From contig CAYWVK010000002.1 of assembly GCA_964461865.1 (NCBI GenBank), positions 1 through 39,306 of the forward strand: 39,306 bases of DNA, written 5' to 3'. The DNA comes from CAYWVK01 sp964461865 (lineage in GTDB: Bacteria; Patescibacteriota; Microgenomatia; Levybacterales; UBA12049). Position numbers and translations under genes: made by a program. The notes under the pieces were generated by a model that saw nothing but the letters and a program-made list of their open reading frames with translations, did no database searches and had not been told where the DNA came from. This document shows positions 1 through 7,580 of this stretch, in pieces (within the stretch, counting starts at the first letter, position 1; every line of letters starts with the position of its first letter).

Positions 1-1704
1 AACGGAGGTCAAACCACATTTACAATTGCGGTAAATTACTCTAACGTAACTGGACCCATCACCATTACCGACCCAATACCCGACAACGCTGATTTTGTAT
101 CCTGTGACAGTTGCACAAGAGAAAAAGACTCTAGCGGAAAAGATATTGCTAAATGGATTATTAGTCCAAGCACATCACAAGACACAACATCTAACTCTTC
201 TTTTGATCAAGAAAAATTTACAAATTATGGTTTTCCCGAGCCCGATAATTCAATTACTATGGATACCACATCTTTGGAAAGATGGAAAAAAGTGATGCCT
301 CAAGCCGTTTTAGCAGCTCAGAAAACAGGAGTTGATGTAGGAATATTGGGTTGGTGGGCGTGGAAAGAAAGCGGTGGATTAGATTATTGTTTTGAAAATT
401 GTGTTAACGGAACAAATACAGTAAATAATAGCTGTTATTGTTCGCTTAACGCTGGTGATGAGTGCCTTTGGCAAGTTGGAATTTTTGGAAACCATCCTCA
501 ATATACAATTGGCTTTTTAGAAAGCGCCATGAACGAAATGCATCCCGGACTTACCCCGCAACAAGTAGGACAAGCTGTAATTGATCAGTCAAAAAATAGG
601 TGCTTAAACAGTAGAGCCATCACAAGCCCCAATGCTTTCCCTAACTACAGCCTTAGCGAAATTGTAGAAGGAGCAACCAATGACAACAGCCCAAAAAATA
701 AAGAAATGAAATCTCTCATCGCAACTCTTTACAAGGATGATGGAATAGGAGCGTATTTACTGGCTAAACATTTCGATGAAATAATAAAAAACAACAAAAA
801 ACTAGCTCAGCATATGTACGATAATTGGGGATCCTATTATGAACCGCAAAAAGTTATCAATCATATTAAGGCAATATACAATGCGGGAATTTCTGGCTCT
901 ATATCAAGTGGGGCATCTGGTACTACCTCTCTTAAAATAACATTAAAGTTAAAAGACGGTATTGAAAACGCGTATGTTGTTAATCAAGCTTTTGCTGAAA
1001 CTACGGGATCAACAATTACCACAAACAAAGGGGGTTCGGGATCAACAATTGTCATTGATCCAGGTCATAGTGGAGGAAATCTCACGCTAACTGATCCTAC
1101 AACTAACATAAAAGATGTCCAATATCATAACGTCCCCGAAACAGAAGACGTGTTTGATGTTGCAGTCATTCTTAAAAACAAACTTGAAACAGCAGGATAT
1201 AAAGTTATCATGACAAAAAATAATGCAAGCGATACGGTTTCTCACCGAAAAAGAGCAGACATAGCCAACAATGCCAATGCTTCGCTTGCGGTTAGTATTC
1301 ACACGGACTCTGGAGCCGGCTATTTTGGAACATGGGGACAAGTCTATCCACAAAAAGTTAATCTTTACAGAGAAGATATTAATGGCAACAAGGCATCGTT
1401 TACAAATAATGAAGTTGCAGCCCTTAGTCAAACATATGCCGCAACCATTGCTCAAACAAGGTCAACAGCCGAGGGGACCAATGTCTCAAATACGATTGTT
1501 AGTTTTGACAGCAGGGATGGTCTTGCCGGTGGAAACATTCCCTTGGTACAACTATGGGCAAATGTTCCCTGGGTTTACAACGAAGCTGGTGGCCCTTTAA
1601 CAGAGGCTCAAAAAAATACATATGCAGAGGGCATATTTAATGGAATTTTAAAAGTTTTACCAATCAATAACGATAATAAAACTAGCCCTAATTTGATATT
1701 ATAA
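1..1704 (+). CDS. Secreted cell-wall hydrolase, transglycosylase-like region plus N-acetylmuramoyl-L-alanine amidase (Amidase_3), 5' partial
   Basis: The frame is open from base 1, so the true start lies upstream and the ATG at 259 is internal. The first 85 or so residues look like an extracellular beta-sandwich repeat (DUF11-like, with ITITDPIPDNADF). From about base 340 a segment contains WWAWKESGG, resembling the catalytic Glu motif of lytic transglycosylases, followed by a Cys-rich stretch. The C-terminal part from about base 1040 is a zinc amidase of the Amidase_3 family: IVIDPGHSGG supplies the first His, PETEDVFDVA the Glu and SIHTDSG the second His. Such enzymes cut the bond between MurNAc and the peptide stem. 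The product probably acts outside the membrane. It sits 5 bases before an NlpC/P60 gene, so the two may remodel peptidoglycan together. The amidase call is firm; the transglycosylase call is tentative. Confidence 0.8.
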   Translation, partial: NGGQTTFTIAVNYSNVTGPITITDPIPDNADFVSCDSCTREKDSSGKDIAKWIISPSTSQDTTSNSSFDQEKFTNYGFPEPDNSITMDTTSLERWKKVMPQAVLAAQKTGVDVGILGWWAWKESGGLDYCFENCVNGTNTVNNSCYCSLNAGDECLWQVGIFGNHPQYTIGFLESAMNEMHPGLTPQQVGQAVIDQSKNRCLNSRAITSPNAFPNYSLSEIVEGATNDNSPKNKEMKSLIATLYKDDGIGAYLLAKHFDEIIKNNKKLAQHMYDNWGSYYEPQKVINHIKAIYNAGISGSISSGASGTTSLKITLKLKDGIENAYVVNQAFAETTGSTITTNKGGSGSTIVIDPGHSGGNLTLTDPTTNIKDVQYHNVPETEDVFDVAVILKNKLETAGYKVIMTKNNASDTVSHRKRADIANNANASLAVSIHTDSGAGYFGTWGQVYPQKVNLYREDINGNKASFTNNEVAALSQTYAATIAQTRSTAEGTNVSNTIVSFDSRDGLAGGNIPLVQLWANVPWVYNEAGGPLTEAQKNTYAEGIFNGILKVLPINNDNKTSPNLIL

Positions 1705-1709
1705 AAAAT

Positions 1710-2408
1710 ATGTTAAATAAATCTAAACTGCTTTTTTGCACAGCAGCAATTATTTGTATTTCATTATTAGTGCCAAATTCTACATTTTCGGTTTCGTTTC
1801 CAAGCAATTGTTCTGTAGTAGAAGTGGGCGATCCATCAGGTGAGCCTGATCTCTCCAAATGCTACTCTGTTACAACTAGTGACTACGCAACTAAGGTTAT
1901 ACAAATGGCTCAAAGCCAACTAGGAAAACCATATAGCCAAGAATTAAGATGTGAACCAAGCGATTGGGACAGTTATCCTCCGCCACAAGAAGGACGCGGA
2001 TGCACATATTTCGACTGCTCTAGTCTTGCTGGTTGGGCATGGTATTGGGCAACTAATAAGTCGTTTAAAATGTGTGGTCAAACATGTTGTGATTTTGGAG
2101 ACTGTCAAAGCAAGGGCGGTTTTCACTATAATTTTAATCCTGAAAAATTCGAAAAATTTTTCCCCACCAATCTTACCTCCGATTTAAACCGATTACAACC
2201 AGGAGACCTGATATACTGGGGCGATAAACTTAAAGACGGAAGTATTCAAACATCACACGTGGCAATATTTGAAGGCTCTCTTGGAAAAAACTGTAAAGGA
2301 AACGATTGCATGATTGAAGCATGGCATGGCGTAGAAGAAAACAATTTTTCTGGTCGCTACAATCGTTTCATTGGTTTTTTAAGACCAAAACTAAACTATG
2401 GTTTATAA
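1710..2408 (+). CDS. Secreted NlpC/P60-family cysteine peptidase
   Basis: The 232-residue protein begins with a typical signal peptide: Lys near the N-terminus, then a hydrophobic run at residues 7-22. The NlpC/P60 fold follows, with the catalytic Cys in YFDCSSLAGWA (about C103), the His in TSHVAIFEG (about H183) and a third polar residue likely in IEAWHG (H206). The family hydrolyses peptide bonds in peptidoglycan stems, often D-gamma-Glu to diaminopimelate. An insert rich in Cys (residues 81-132) may form disulfides, in keeping with an extracellular site. The start codon lies 5 bases after the amidase stop, which suggests one transcript. The family call is firm; the exact substrate is unknown. 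Confidence 0.85.
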   Translation: MLNKSKLLFCTAAIICISLLVPNSTFSVSFPSNCSVVEVGDPSGEPDLSKCYSVTTSDYATKVIQMAQSQLGKPYSQELRCEPSDWDSYPPPQEGRGCTYFDCSSLAGWAWYWATNKSFKMCGQTCCDFGDCQSKGGFHYNFNPEKFEKFFPTNLTSDLNRLQPGDLIYWGDKLKDGSIQTSHVAIFEGSLGKNCKGNDCMIEAWHGVEENNFSGRYNRFIGFLRPKLNYGL

Positions 2409-2415
2409 TACACTC

Positions 2416-2952
2416 ATGAACGCAATTCTGTTTTTTAAAAACAAAAAAATATTAATCGGCATCGCCATTATTCTCGTCTTTGCACTTAGCATTCTCATTA
2501 GCAATATAAGCAACCAAAGGGATGAAGAAAAGAACAATAACATAAACACTACAACCACCGAAAACAACAGAATAAAAACAACAACAACATTAAACCCCAC
2601 ACCAAGTCCAATGATATATCTAAAAAACGATGAATTATTAAAAAATAATGACAAAAACGAAATAGAAGATCTTTTATATAATGTTACTGGATTTAAAAAA
2701 GAAGATATATTTTTTTCCGGATATTACCTGTTGGAAGAGTGGGCAATAGTTTCTATCGAGCCCAAAGAGAAACTAATAGATGCAACAAATACTGTTCTAA
2801 AAAAAGAAAATGGAAAATGGACCATCGTTGAAGGACCAGCTACTTATTTTGACAAAAACGAATTAATAAAAAAAGGTGCACCAGCAGAGATTTCCGAAAA
2901 AGCAGAAATCGTACCCATATCGATAATTTTTGAAATTATTCCTGAACCCTGA
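2416..2952 (+). CDS. Membrane-anchored protein of unknown function
   Basis: A single transmembrane helix near the N-terminus (ILIGIAIILVFALSILIS) follows a short positive segment. Then comes a low-complexity Asn/Thr linker and a globular domain of about 110 residues predicted to lie outside the cell, with several short strands (EEWAIVSIEP, NGKWTIVEGP). I do not recognise the domain. I chose the ATG at 2416 because it puts positive residues directly before the helix; the ATG at 2398, overlapping the previous gene by 11 bases, is also possible. It is the last gene of the wall-hydrolase group, and its 3' end overlaps the end of dnaN on the other strand by 17 bases. Confidence 0.6.
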   Translation: MNAILFFKNKKILIGIAIILVFALSILISNISNQRDEEKNNNINTTTTENNRIKTTTTLNPTPSPMIYLKNDELLKNNDKNEIEDLLYNVTGFKKEDIFFSGYYLLEEWAIVSIEPKEKLIDATNTVLKKENGKWTIVEGPATYFDKNELIKKGAPAEISEKAEIVPISIIFEIIPEP

Positions 2953-4045
2953 TTGGCATTATTAAGTGAAGATATGTATTGTCCCCTTTTATTTTAAATA
3001 CTCCTGGATTTAATGGGCCGGACATTTCAAAAACCATTGTCTCCGCATCTATATTTGACAAAAGCTCTAATAAATATCTTGCATTAAAAGCAATTTCGTT
3101 TTCTTCTCCCTGAATGGTAGAGTCAATTTCAACAGAGTTTTCTCCAACAGAAGGGGTATTTGCGGACACTCTTATCTTGTCTTTTTCAATTGCCATTTTT
3201 ATAATATTGGCTGTTTCCCTGGCAAAAACCGAACATCTTCTTACTGCTGCTAACAACTCTTCTTTATCAAACTCTGCTTTTGTTGAAAAATCAACAGGAA
3301 GAATTTTTTCATACTCCGGATATTCTGCCTCTATAAGTCTTCCAACCAGTATTGTCTTGCCCCTTGAAAAAATCACTTGGTTGCTTTCTTGTGAAACGAA
3401 AAGTTCGATCTTTTCACTCTCGTCTATCATTGCCAGTAATTCCTTTATAACTCTGGAAGGGATCAAAAGCTCTTTTTCGGTTTTTGTTTTTATGTCTACT
3501 CCGATGTTTTTCTTTAATGAAAGCCTAAATCCATCTGTTGCAACCGCAATTACGCCTCCCCCTTCTTTTTCTAAAAGTACGCCTGAAAGAGCAGGTCTTC
3601 CACTGTCTTGGCTTGCCGAAAAAACAACTCCCTTTAATTCTTCTTTTATTTTTTCTGCGCTTGTTTCTGTTAGTTTTTCTCCTTTTTTGTCATATATCCT
3701 TGGGAAGTCCTCTTTTGGCATTGTCTGAAAAACCGCTTTTGTTTTTTCTCCTTTTAAATAAAGATTTGTTTCTTTTAGTTCAAGTGTTATTTTTTCTTTT
3801 TCAAAGCTTGAAAGAAGATCAAAAAATGTCTTTGCTAAAACCGTTGCTTCCCCTTCTTTTTCTACAACGGCAGGAACGGATGTTGTTATTCCTATTTCAA
3901 GGTCCGTTGCGCTTATGTGTAGTTCTCCTTTTTTTGCTTCTAGGAGAAAATTTGAAAGTATGGGTAATTGTGTTTTTGTAGAAACAGCATGGTTAACAAA
4001 ACCAAGTTTTTCTTTTATGTTTTCTGTTAAAAAAGTTACTTTCAT
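2936..4045 (-). CDS. dnaN: DNA polymerase III beta subunit (sliding clamp)
   Basis: The 369-residue length matches the bacterial beta clamp, a ring-shaped dimer that tethers the replicative polymerase to DNA. Three successive clamp domains can be followed: the first contains TKTQLPILSNFLLEA, the second SGRPALSGVLLE and VATDGFRLS, and the third ends in the typical LIMPIRVQE tail (compare MPMRL in other species). The gene lies 133 bases downstream of dnaA on the same strand, the usual order at bacterial origins. Confidence 0.97.
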   Translation of the reverse strand: MKVTFLTENIKEKLGFVNHAVSTKTQLPILSNFLLEAKKGELHISATDLEIGITTSVPAVVEKEGEATVLAKTFFDLLSSFEKEKITLELKETNLYLKGEKTKAVFQTMPKEDFPRIYDKKGEKLTETSAEKIKEELKGVVFSASQDSGRPALSGVLLEKEGGGVIAVATDGFRLSLKKNIGVDIKTKTEKELLIPSRVIKELLAMIDESEKIELFVSQESNQVIFSRGKTILVGRLIEAEYPEYEKILPVDFSTKAEFDKEELLAAVRRCSVFARETANIIKMAIEKDKIRVSANTPSVGENSVEIDSTIQGEENEIAFNARYLLELLSNIDAETMVFEMSGPLNPGVFKIKGDNTYLHLIMPIRVQE

Positions 4046-4119
4046 TTAAGTATATATACACTAATAGTTGTAGTAGTTTATAGGGAAAAGTGGAAAAAAG
4101 CAACAAGGCAAGAGTAAAA

Positions 4120-4190
4120 AAATGTTGATATCCTGTTGATAACTTTGTGGATTTTCTGTTGAAAACCCAAAAAGCAATTTAATCCACAAT
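4120..4190. promoter_or_regulatory. Degenerate DnaA-box-like sites between dnaA and dnaN
   Basis: The 133-base gap between dnaA and dnaN holds TAATCCACA at 4180-4188 (one mismatch to TTATCCACA, overlapping the dnaA stop) and the weaker TGTGGATTT at 4146-4154. They may extend the origin to both sides of dnaA or help autoregulate dnaN. No hairpin terminator is apparent. Confidence 0.4.
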
Positions 4191-5522
4191 TTTTCCCTTA
4201 TTAAACTGTGTTATCCCCATTATTTCTTGTTGAAAAATTTTATTTTTTAACATAGCTTCTATTTTTTCAACACCATGTATTACGGTTGTGTGGTCTCTTC
4301 CCCCAAGCAGGTTTCCTATTTCAACGTAGGTAAGCTTCATTTCTTTTTTTAACAGAAACATGGCAATTTGGCGCGCTTTAACCAAAAAGGCATCTCTTTT
4401 CTCTCCCTTTATCTGTGTTGTTTTAATTTTATAAAAAGAACAAACAGCTTTAATTATTTCTTCCGGATGAAAACTGGCCCCCTCTTCCTCCTCGTTTAAA
4501 AACAGGGCTTTTTTTATAGCCTCATCAATGTCGCCTCTTGTTTTTGCATCTGTAATAACTCGTAAGAGTATGCCCTCCAGTTCCCTTGCGTCTCTTTCTT
4601 TTTCCGCTATTTTTTTTGCTGCCTCTATTGGAAGATTAAAGCCTCTTTTTTCCGCTTTTATTAAAAGAATTGCTGTTCTTAATTCAAAATCAGGTGATTC
4701 AATGTCAACCGTTAATCCCCCGGCGAACCTTGAAAGTAGTCTTTTTTCAACTTTTTTCATTTCGTTTGGCGGTCTATCTGACGAAAGGACAATTTGAGCC
4801 CCTCTGTCCACCAAAACATTAAAGGTGTGAAAAAGCTCTTCTTGCACTTTTTCTTTTCCGGCAACAAATTGGATGTCATCAATGATAAGTAGGTCTAAGT
4901 TTCTAAATTTTTTCTTTAAATATCCGGTTGCATTTGTCCTTATTGCTTCAACTACTTCATTGGTAAACTCCTCGCTGGTTATGTAGATGATTTTTTTATT
5001 AGGCTCATTTTTGTATAAGTCATTGGCAATTGCTTGCATTAAATGGGTTTTTCCTACTCCGACTGGTCCATAGATAAACAATGGGTTGTATGCTTTTCCT
5101 ATTTTTTTGGCAACAGTAGATGCGCTTACAAAGGCAAGTTGGTTGCTTGATGAAACAGCTAGGCTTTCAAAGGTATAATCCGGTCTTACTCTTGGAAGAT
5201 GGCCGATTGTTTTTTTTATAATTTCCGGTTCTGAAAAAAGAGGCCCCACTTTTGTATCCTTTTTTTCTTCGATTATTGTCTTTGGCACAAAGACAAGTTT
5301 TGTATCAAGGTTAGTGTGCTTGTCGGTAATTTTTTTTATGATGTCATAAAATCTTCGCTGTAGAAGATCTATGATCATTCCTGATGGGGCTGCAATTGTT
5401 GCAACATTATCCTGAAGGGAGATTAACGAGGTTCTTTTAAATAGGGTTAGAAAGTTAGCCCTTGATACCTCTATCTCAGCCTCTCCTAAGATTTTGTCCC
5501 ACAGCTTTTTTGTGTCATCCAT
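4179..5522 (-). CDS. dnaA: Chromosomal replication initiator protein DnaA
   Basis: The 447-residue protein has the full DnaA layout. The N-terminal interaction domain (about 1-75) is followed by a short linker and an AAA+ ATPase with Walker A GPVGVGKTH (about 152-160) and Walker B LLIIDDIQF (about 211-219). The C-terminal DNA-binding domain carries the signature NLLGGRDHTTVIHG. DnaA binds 9-base boxes at the origin and melts DNA. Perfect and near-perfect boxes lie directly upstream of this gene, so autoregulation is likely. Confidence 0.98.
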   Translation of the reverse strand: MDDTKKLWDKILGEAEIEVSRANFLTLFKRTSLISLQDNVATIAAPSGMIIDLLQRRFYDIIKKITDKHTNLDTKLVFVPKTIIEEKKDTKVGPLFSEPEIIKKTIGHLPRVRPDYTFESLAVSSSNQLAFVSASTVAKKIGKAYNPLFIYGPVGVGKTHLMQAIANDLYKNEPNKKIIYITSEEFTNEVVEAIRTNATGYLKKKFRNLDLLIIDDIQFVAGKEKVQEELFHTFNVLVDRGAQIVLSSDRPPNEMKKVEKRLLSRFAGGLTVDIESPDFELRTAILLIKAEKRGFNLPIEAAKKIAEKERDARELEGILLRVITDAKTRGDIDEAIKKALFLNEEEEGASFHPEEIIKAVCSFYKIKTTQIKGEKRDAFLVKARQIAMFLLKKEMKLTYVEIGNLLGGRDHTTVIHGVEKIEAMLKNKIFQQEIMGITQFNKGKIVD

Positions 5523-5542
5523 AGTATAGTGGAGTTTAATAA

Positions 5543-5551
5543 TGTGGATAA
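5543..5551 (-). promoter_or_regulatory. DnaA box, perfect consensus
   Basis: TGTGGATAA is the reverse complement of the consensus TTATCCACA. It lies 20 bases upstream of the dnaA start codon. Confidence 0.7.
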
Positions 5552-5633
5552 CTTTTTGTCAAGTAGAAGAAGTGGATAAAACTAGGTCTTTTTTAAATAT
5601 ATAATTATTCTGCTTTTAAAAAGGAATAAAGTT

Positions 5634-5642
5634 TGCTATACT
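5634..5642 (+). promoter_or_regulatory. Extended -10 promoter of the rpmH operon
   Basis: TGCTATACT provides an extended -10 element (TG-n-TATACT) ending 11 bases before the rpmH ATG. The transcript would therefore start only about 4-5 bases before the start codon. No good -35 box is visible. Confidence 0.55.
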
Positions 5643-5653
5643 TGAAACTTGTT

Positions 5654-5788
5654 ATGGAGAGATTAACAAAACCTAAAAAGGTTAAAAGAAAAAGAAAACA
5701 CGGCTTTTTAAAAAGATCAACAACAAGAAGCGGAAGACATGTTCTTAAAAGAAGAAGAGACAGTAAGAGAAAGAAACTGACTGTCTAA
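5654..5788 (+). CDS. rpmH: 50S ribosomal protein L34
   Basis: This 44-residue, very basic protein matches L34 along its length: HGFLKRSTTRSGRHVLKRRR corresponds to the family core HGF..RM.T..GR.vL..RR, and it ends in the typical KKLTV. It is the first gene of the rightward operon next to the origin and is followed 6 bases later by rnpA, the conserved bacterial order. Confidence 0.95.
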   Translation: MERLTKPKKVKRKRKHGFLKRSTTRSGRHVLKRRRDSKRKKLTV

Positions 5789-5794
5789 TAAGTA

Positions 5795-6136
5795 ATGCTT
5801 AAAAAAGAACATCGGCTGTCTATTAAAGGGAAGCTTAAGACAATTAAGACAATACATACCCCCTACTTTATTTTAAAAACAGCAAAAAGTGAAAACGGGG
5901 TAAAATTTGGAATAATTGTAGGAAAAAAAGTAGACAAAAGAGCAGTTGTTAGAAATAGGATTAAAAGGCAATTAAATGAAGCGATTAGCAAATGTATTCC
6001 ATGGGTAATACCGGGAAATGATTTTTTAATAATAGTAAAAAAAGAAGCATTACAAAAAGAAACAGAGAAACTAACAACAGAGCTTAAAAAAGTACTTAGT
6101 AAAGAGGGTTATTTAAATGAAGAAAATTTTGATTAA
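5795..6136 (+). CDS. rnpA: Ribonuclease P protein component
   Basis: The 113-residue length and basic composition fit the protein subunit of RNase P, which helps the catalytic RNA trim 5' leaders from pre-tRNA. The family motif RNRIKRQLNEA (family RNR.KR..RE) lies at about residues 50-60, preceded by FGIIVGKKVDKRAVV. The gene overlaps yidD by 20 bases, suggesting translational coupling. Confidence 0.95.
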   Translation: MLKKEHRLSIKGKLKTIKTIHTPYFILKTAKSENGVKFGIIVGKKVDKRAVVRNRIKRQLNEAISKCIPWVIPGNDFLIIVKKEALQKETEKLTTELKKVLSKEGYLNEENFD

Positions 6137-6329
6137 TTTAATTTCAATATATCAATTGATAATAAATGGTGTTTTAAAAAACGTAATTGGCGTTAATAAA
6201 TTCTGTCGTTTTGAAGTTAGCTGTTCCGAATACGCAAAACAAAAAATAAATGAAAAAGGAGCACTTAGGGGATTAGGATTTGCACTGATAAGAGTTTTAA
6301 GGTGTCATCCTTTTACAAAAACAGTATAA
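6117..6329 (+). CDS. yidD: Membrane protein insertion efficiency factor YidD
   Basis: This 70-residue protein carries the YidD hallmarks CRFEVSCSEYAKQKI and RCHPF. An N-terminal amphipathic helix (LINLISIYQLIINGVL) would place it at the membrane, where the family assists YidC-dependent insertion. The C-terminal GG of many homologues is replaced by KTV. It lies between rnpA and yidC, the standard order. Confidence 0.93.
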   Translation: MKKILINLISIYQLIINGVLKNVIGVNKFCRFEVSCSEYAKQKINEKGALRGLGFALIRVLRCHPFTKTV

Positions 6330-6338
6330 TAAGAAAAT

Positions 6339-7139
6339 ATGAATTTTGATACATTAATAATTAATCCAATAACAAATATCTTGGTTATTGTTTACTATTT
6401 TTTAAACCTTATTAATTTTCCTTATGCGCTTGGTTTTTCGATTATTGCCTTAACGGTAATAATTAGGCTTGTTCTTTATCCCCTAATGTCATCGCAGCTT
6501 AAAGCTTCAAAAAAAATGCAAGAAGTAGGGCCTCATTTAAAGAAAATAAAAGAAAAACACAAAGGAAATCCACAAATGCTTCAACAGGAAACAATGAAAT
6601 TGTATAAAGAGTTTGGCATTAATCCGGCTGCAGGATGTTTGCCGGTGATAATACAAATTCCAATTATTTGGGGATTATATGCAGTTCTTCAAAAAGTCAT
6701 AACACTAGAGCCGGATGTCATCAATAAGGTAATTTATTTTGATGTTTTTAAATTAACTAAGGTATGGGATCAGTATTTTCTTGGTCTCCCGCTTGCCCAA
6801 AGCCCTTCTCAGTTAATCTCAACACTTGGGCCAATGATATTAGTGGTTCCTGTTTTAACCGGGTTATTCCAGTATATTCAATCAAAAATGCTTATACCTG
6901 AAGCAAAAAAGGGAGAGATTGTGCAAAAAGACAAAAAAGAAGACTTTGCAACTTCGTTTCAAAAACAAACAATGTATCTTTTCCCATTAATGATTGGATT
7001 TTTCTCTTATACATTTTCAATAGGATTGTCTTTGTATTGGAATACTTTTACGGTTTTTGGTATTATACAGCAGTATAAAATCTCTGGGCTAGGTGGTCTT
7101 AAGGCATGGAGGGATAAATTATATGGCAAAAAAGGATAA
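6339..7139 (+). CDS. yidC: Membrane protein insertase YidC/OxaI family
   Basis: This 266-residue protein is the short form of YidC, without the large periplasmic domain of Gram-negative homologues. Hydrophobic segments lie near the N-terminus, at FSIIALTVIIRLVLYPLMSS (the Arg lies where the conserved hydrophilic-groove Arg is expected), at CLPVIIQIPIIWGLYAVL, at LGPMILVVPVLTGLFQY and near the C-terminus. A positively charged cytoplasmic hairpin rich in Lys lies between the first core segments. The family inserts small membrane proteins, alone or with SecYEG. Its end overlaps jag. Confidence 0.95.
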   Translation: MNFDTLIINPITNILVIVYYFLNLINFPYALGFSIIALTVIIRLVLYPLMSSQLKASKKMQEVGPHLKKIKEKHKGNPQMLQQETMKLYKEFGINPAAGCLPVIIQIPIIWGLYAVLQKVITLEPDVINKVIYFDVFKLTKVWDQYFLGLPLAQSPSQLISTLGPMILVVPVLTGLFQYIQSKMLIPEAKKGEIVQKDKKEDFATSFQKQTMYLFPLMIGFFSYTFSIGLSLYWNTFTVFGIIQQYKISGLGGLKAWRDKLYGKKG

Positions 7140-7578
7140 TAAAGAAAAAATAGAAAAAGTTGTTAAAAAACTACTGGATGGACTCGAGCTTAATGCAAAA
7201 TTTGAAATAGAAGAAAAAGAAGAAGAAATCGCAATAGCTTTAGAAACAGAAGACACAGGAATGGTTATTGGCTACCACGGAGATACCCTTGAATCGTTAC
7301 AGTTAATATTGTCATTGTGTATAGCAAAAGAATTAGGTGAATTTAAAAGAGTATCAATTGAAGCAGGCGGATATAAAAAACAAAGAGAAGAATGGCTAAG
7401 TAATTTGGCAATGGAAAGTAAAGACAGGGCAATTAATGAGAATAGGGAAATATTTTTAAGAAATCTTAAATCATGGGAAAGAAGAATAGTTCATATAGCA
7501 TTAAAAGACGATGAAAGTGTTATGTCAGAATCCGTAGGCGAAGGAAACGAGAGAATGCTTGTTATAAGACCGCGATAA
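7123..7578 (+). CDS. jag: RNA-binding protein Jag/KhpB (KH and R3H domains)
   Basis: A KH domain with GxxG-type loop GYHGDT (in VIGYHGDTLESLQLIL) is followed by an R3H domain, seen in SWERRIVHIALKDD and ending in ERMLVIRPR. I placed the start at the ATG at 7123 because a GGAGG lies 9-14 bases upstream and the residues before it do not fit the family; an ATG at 7093 is in frame. Jag/KhpB binds RNA and in other bacteria affects cell-division and envelope genes. The Jag-N domain is absent, giving a short form of 151 residues. Confidence 0.9.
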   Translation: MAKKDNKEKIEKVVKKLLDGLELNAKFEIEEKEEEIAIALETEDTGMVIGYHGDTLESLQLILSLCIAKELGEFKRVSIEAGGYKKQREEWLSNLAMESKDRAINENREIFLRNLKSWERRIVHIALKDDESVMSESVGEGNERMLVIRPR

Positions 7579-7580
7579 AT

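Larger units (their letters stand above)
5523..5653. other. Probable chromosomal replication origin (oriC)
   Basis: This gap lies between leftward dnaA-dnaN and rightward rpmH-rnpA-yidD-yidC, the classic bacterial origin context. It contains a perfect DnaA box (TGTGGATAA, 5543-5551) and a second with one mismatch (AGTGGATAA, 5571-5579) in the same orientation, followed by a very AT-rich stretch (about 5588-5608) that could be the unwinding element. Only two good boxes are seen, so the origin is either small or extends to the dnaA-dnaN gap. Confidence 0.65.

Noticed and set aside
3114..3981. Two ORFs opposite dnaN
   Set aside because: Their Ser/Phe/Leu-rich translations are the expected shadow of a Lys/Glu-rich gene on the other strand.
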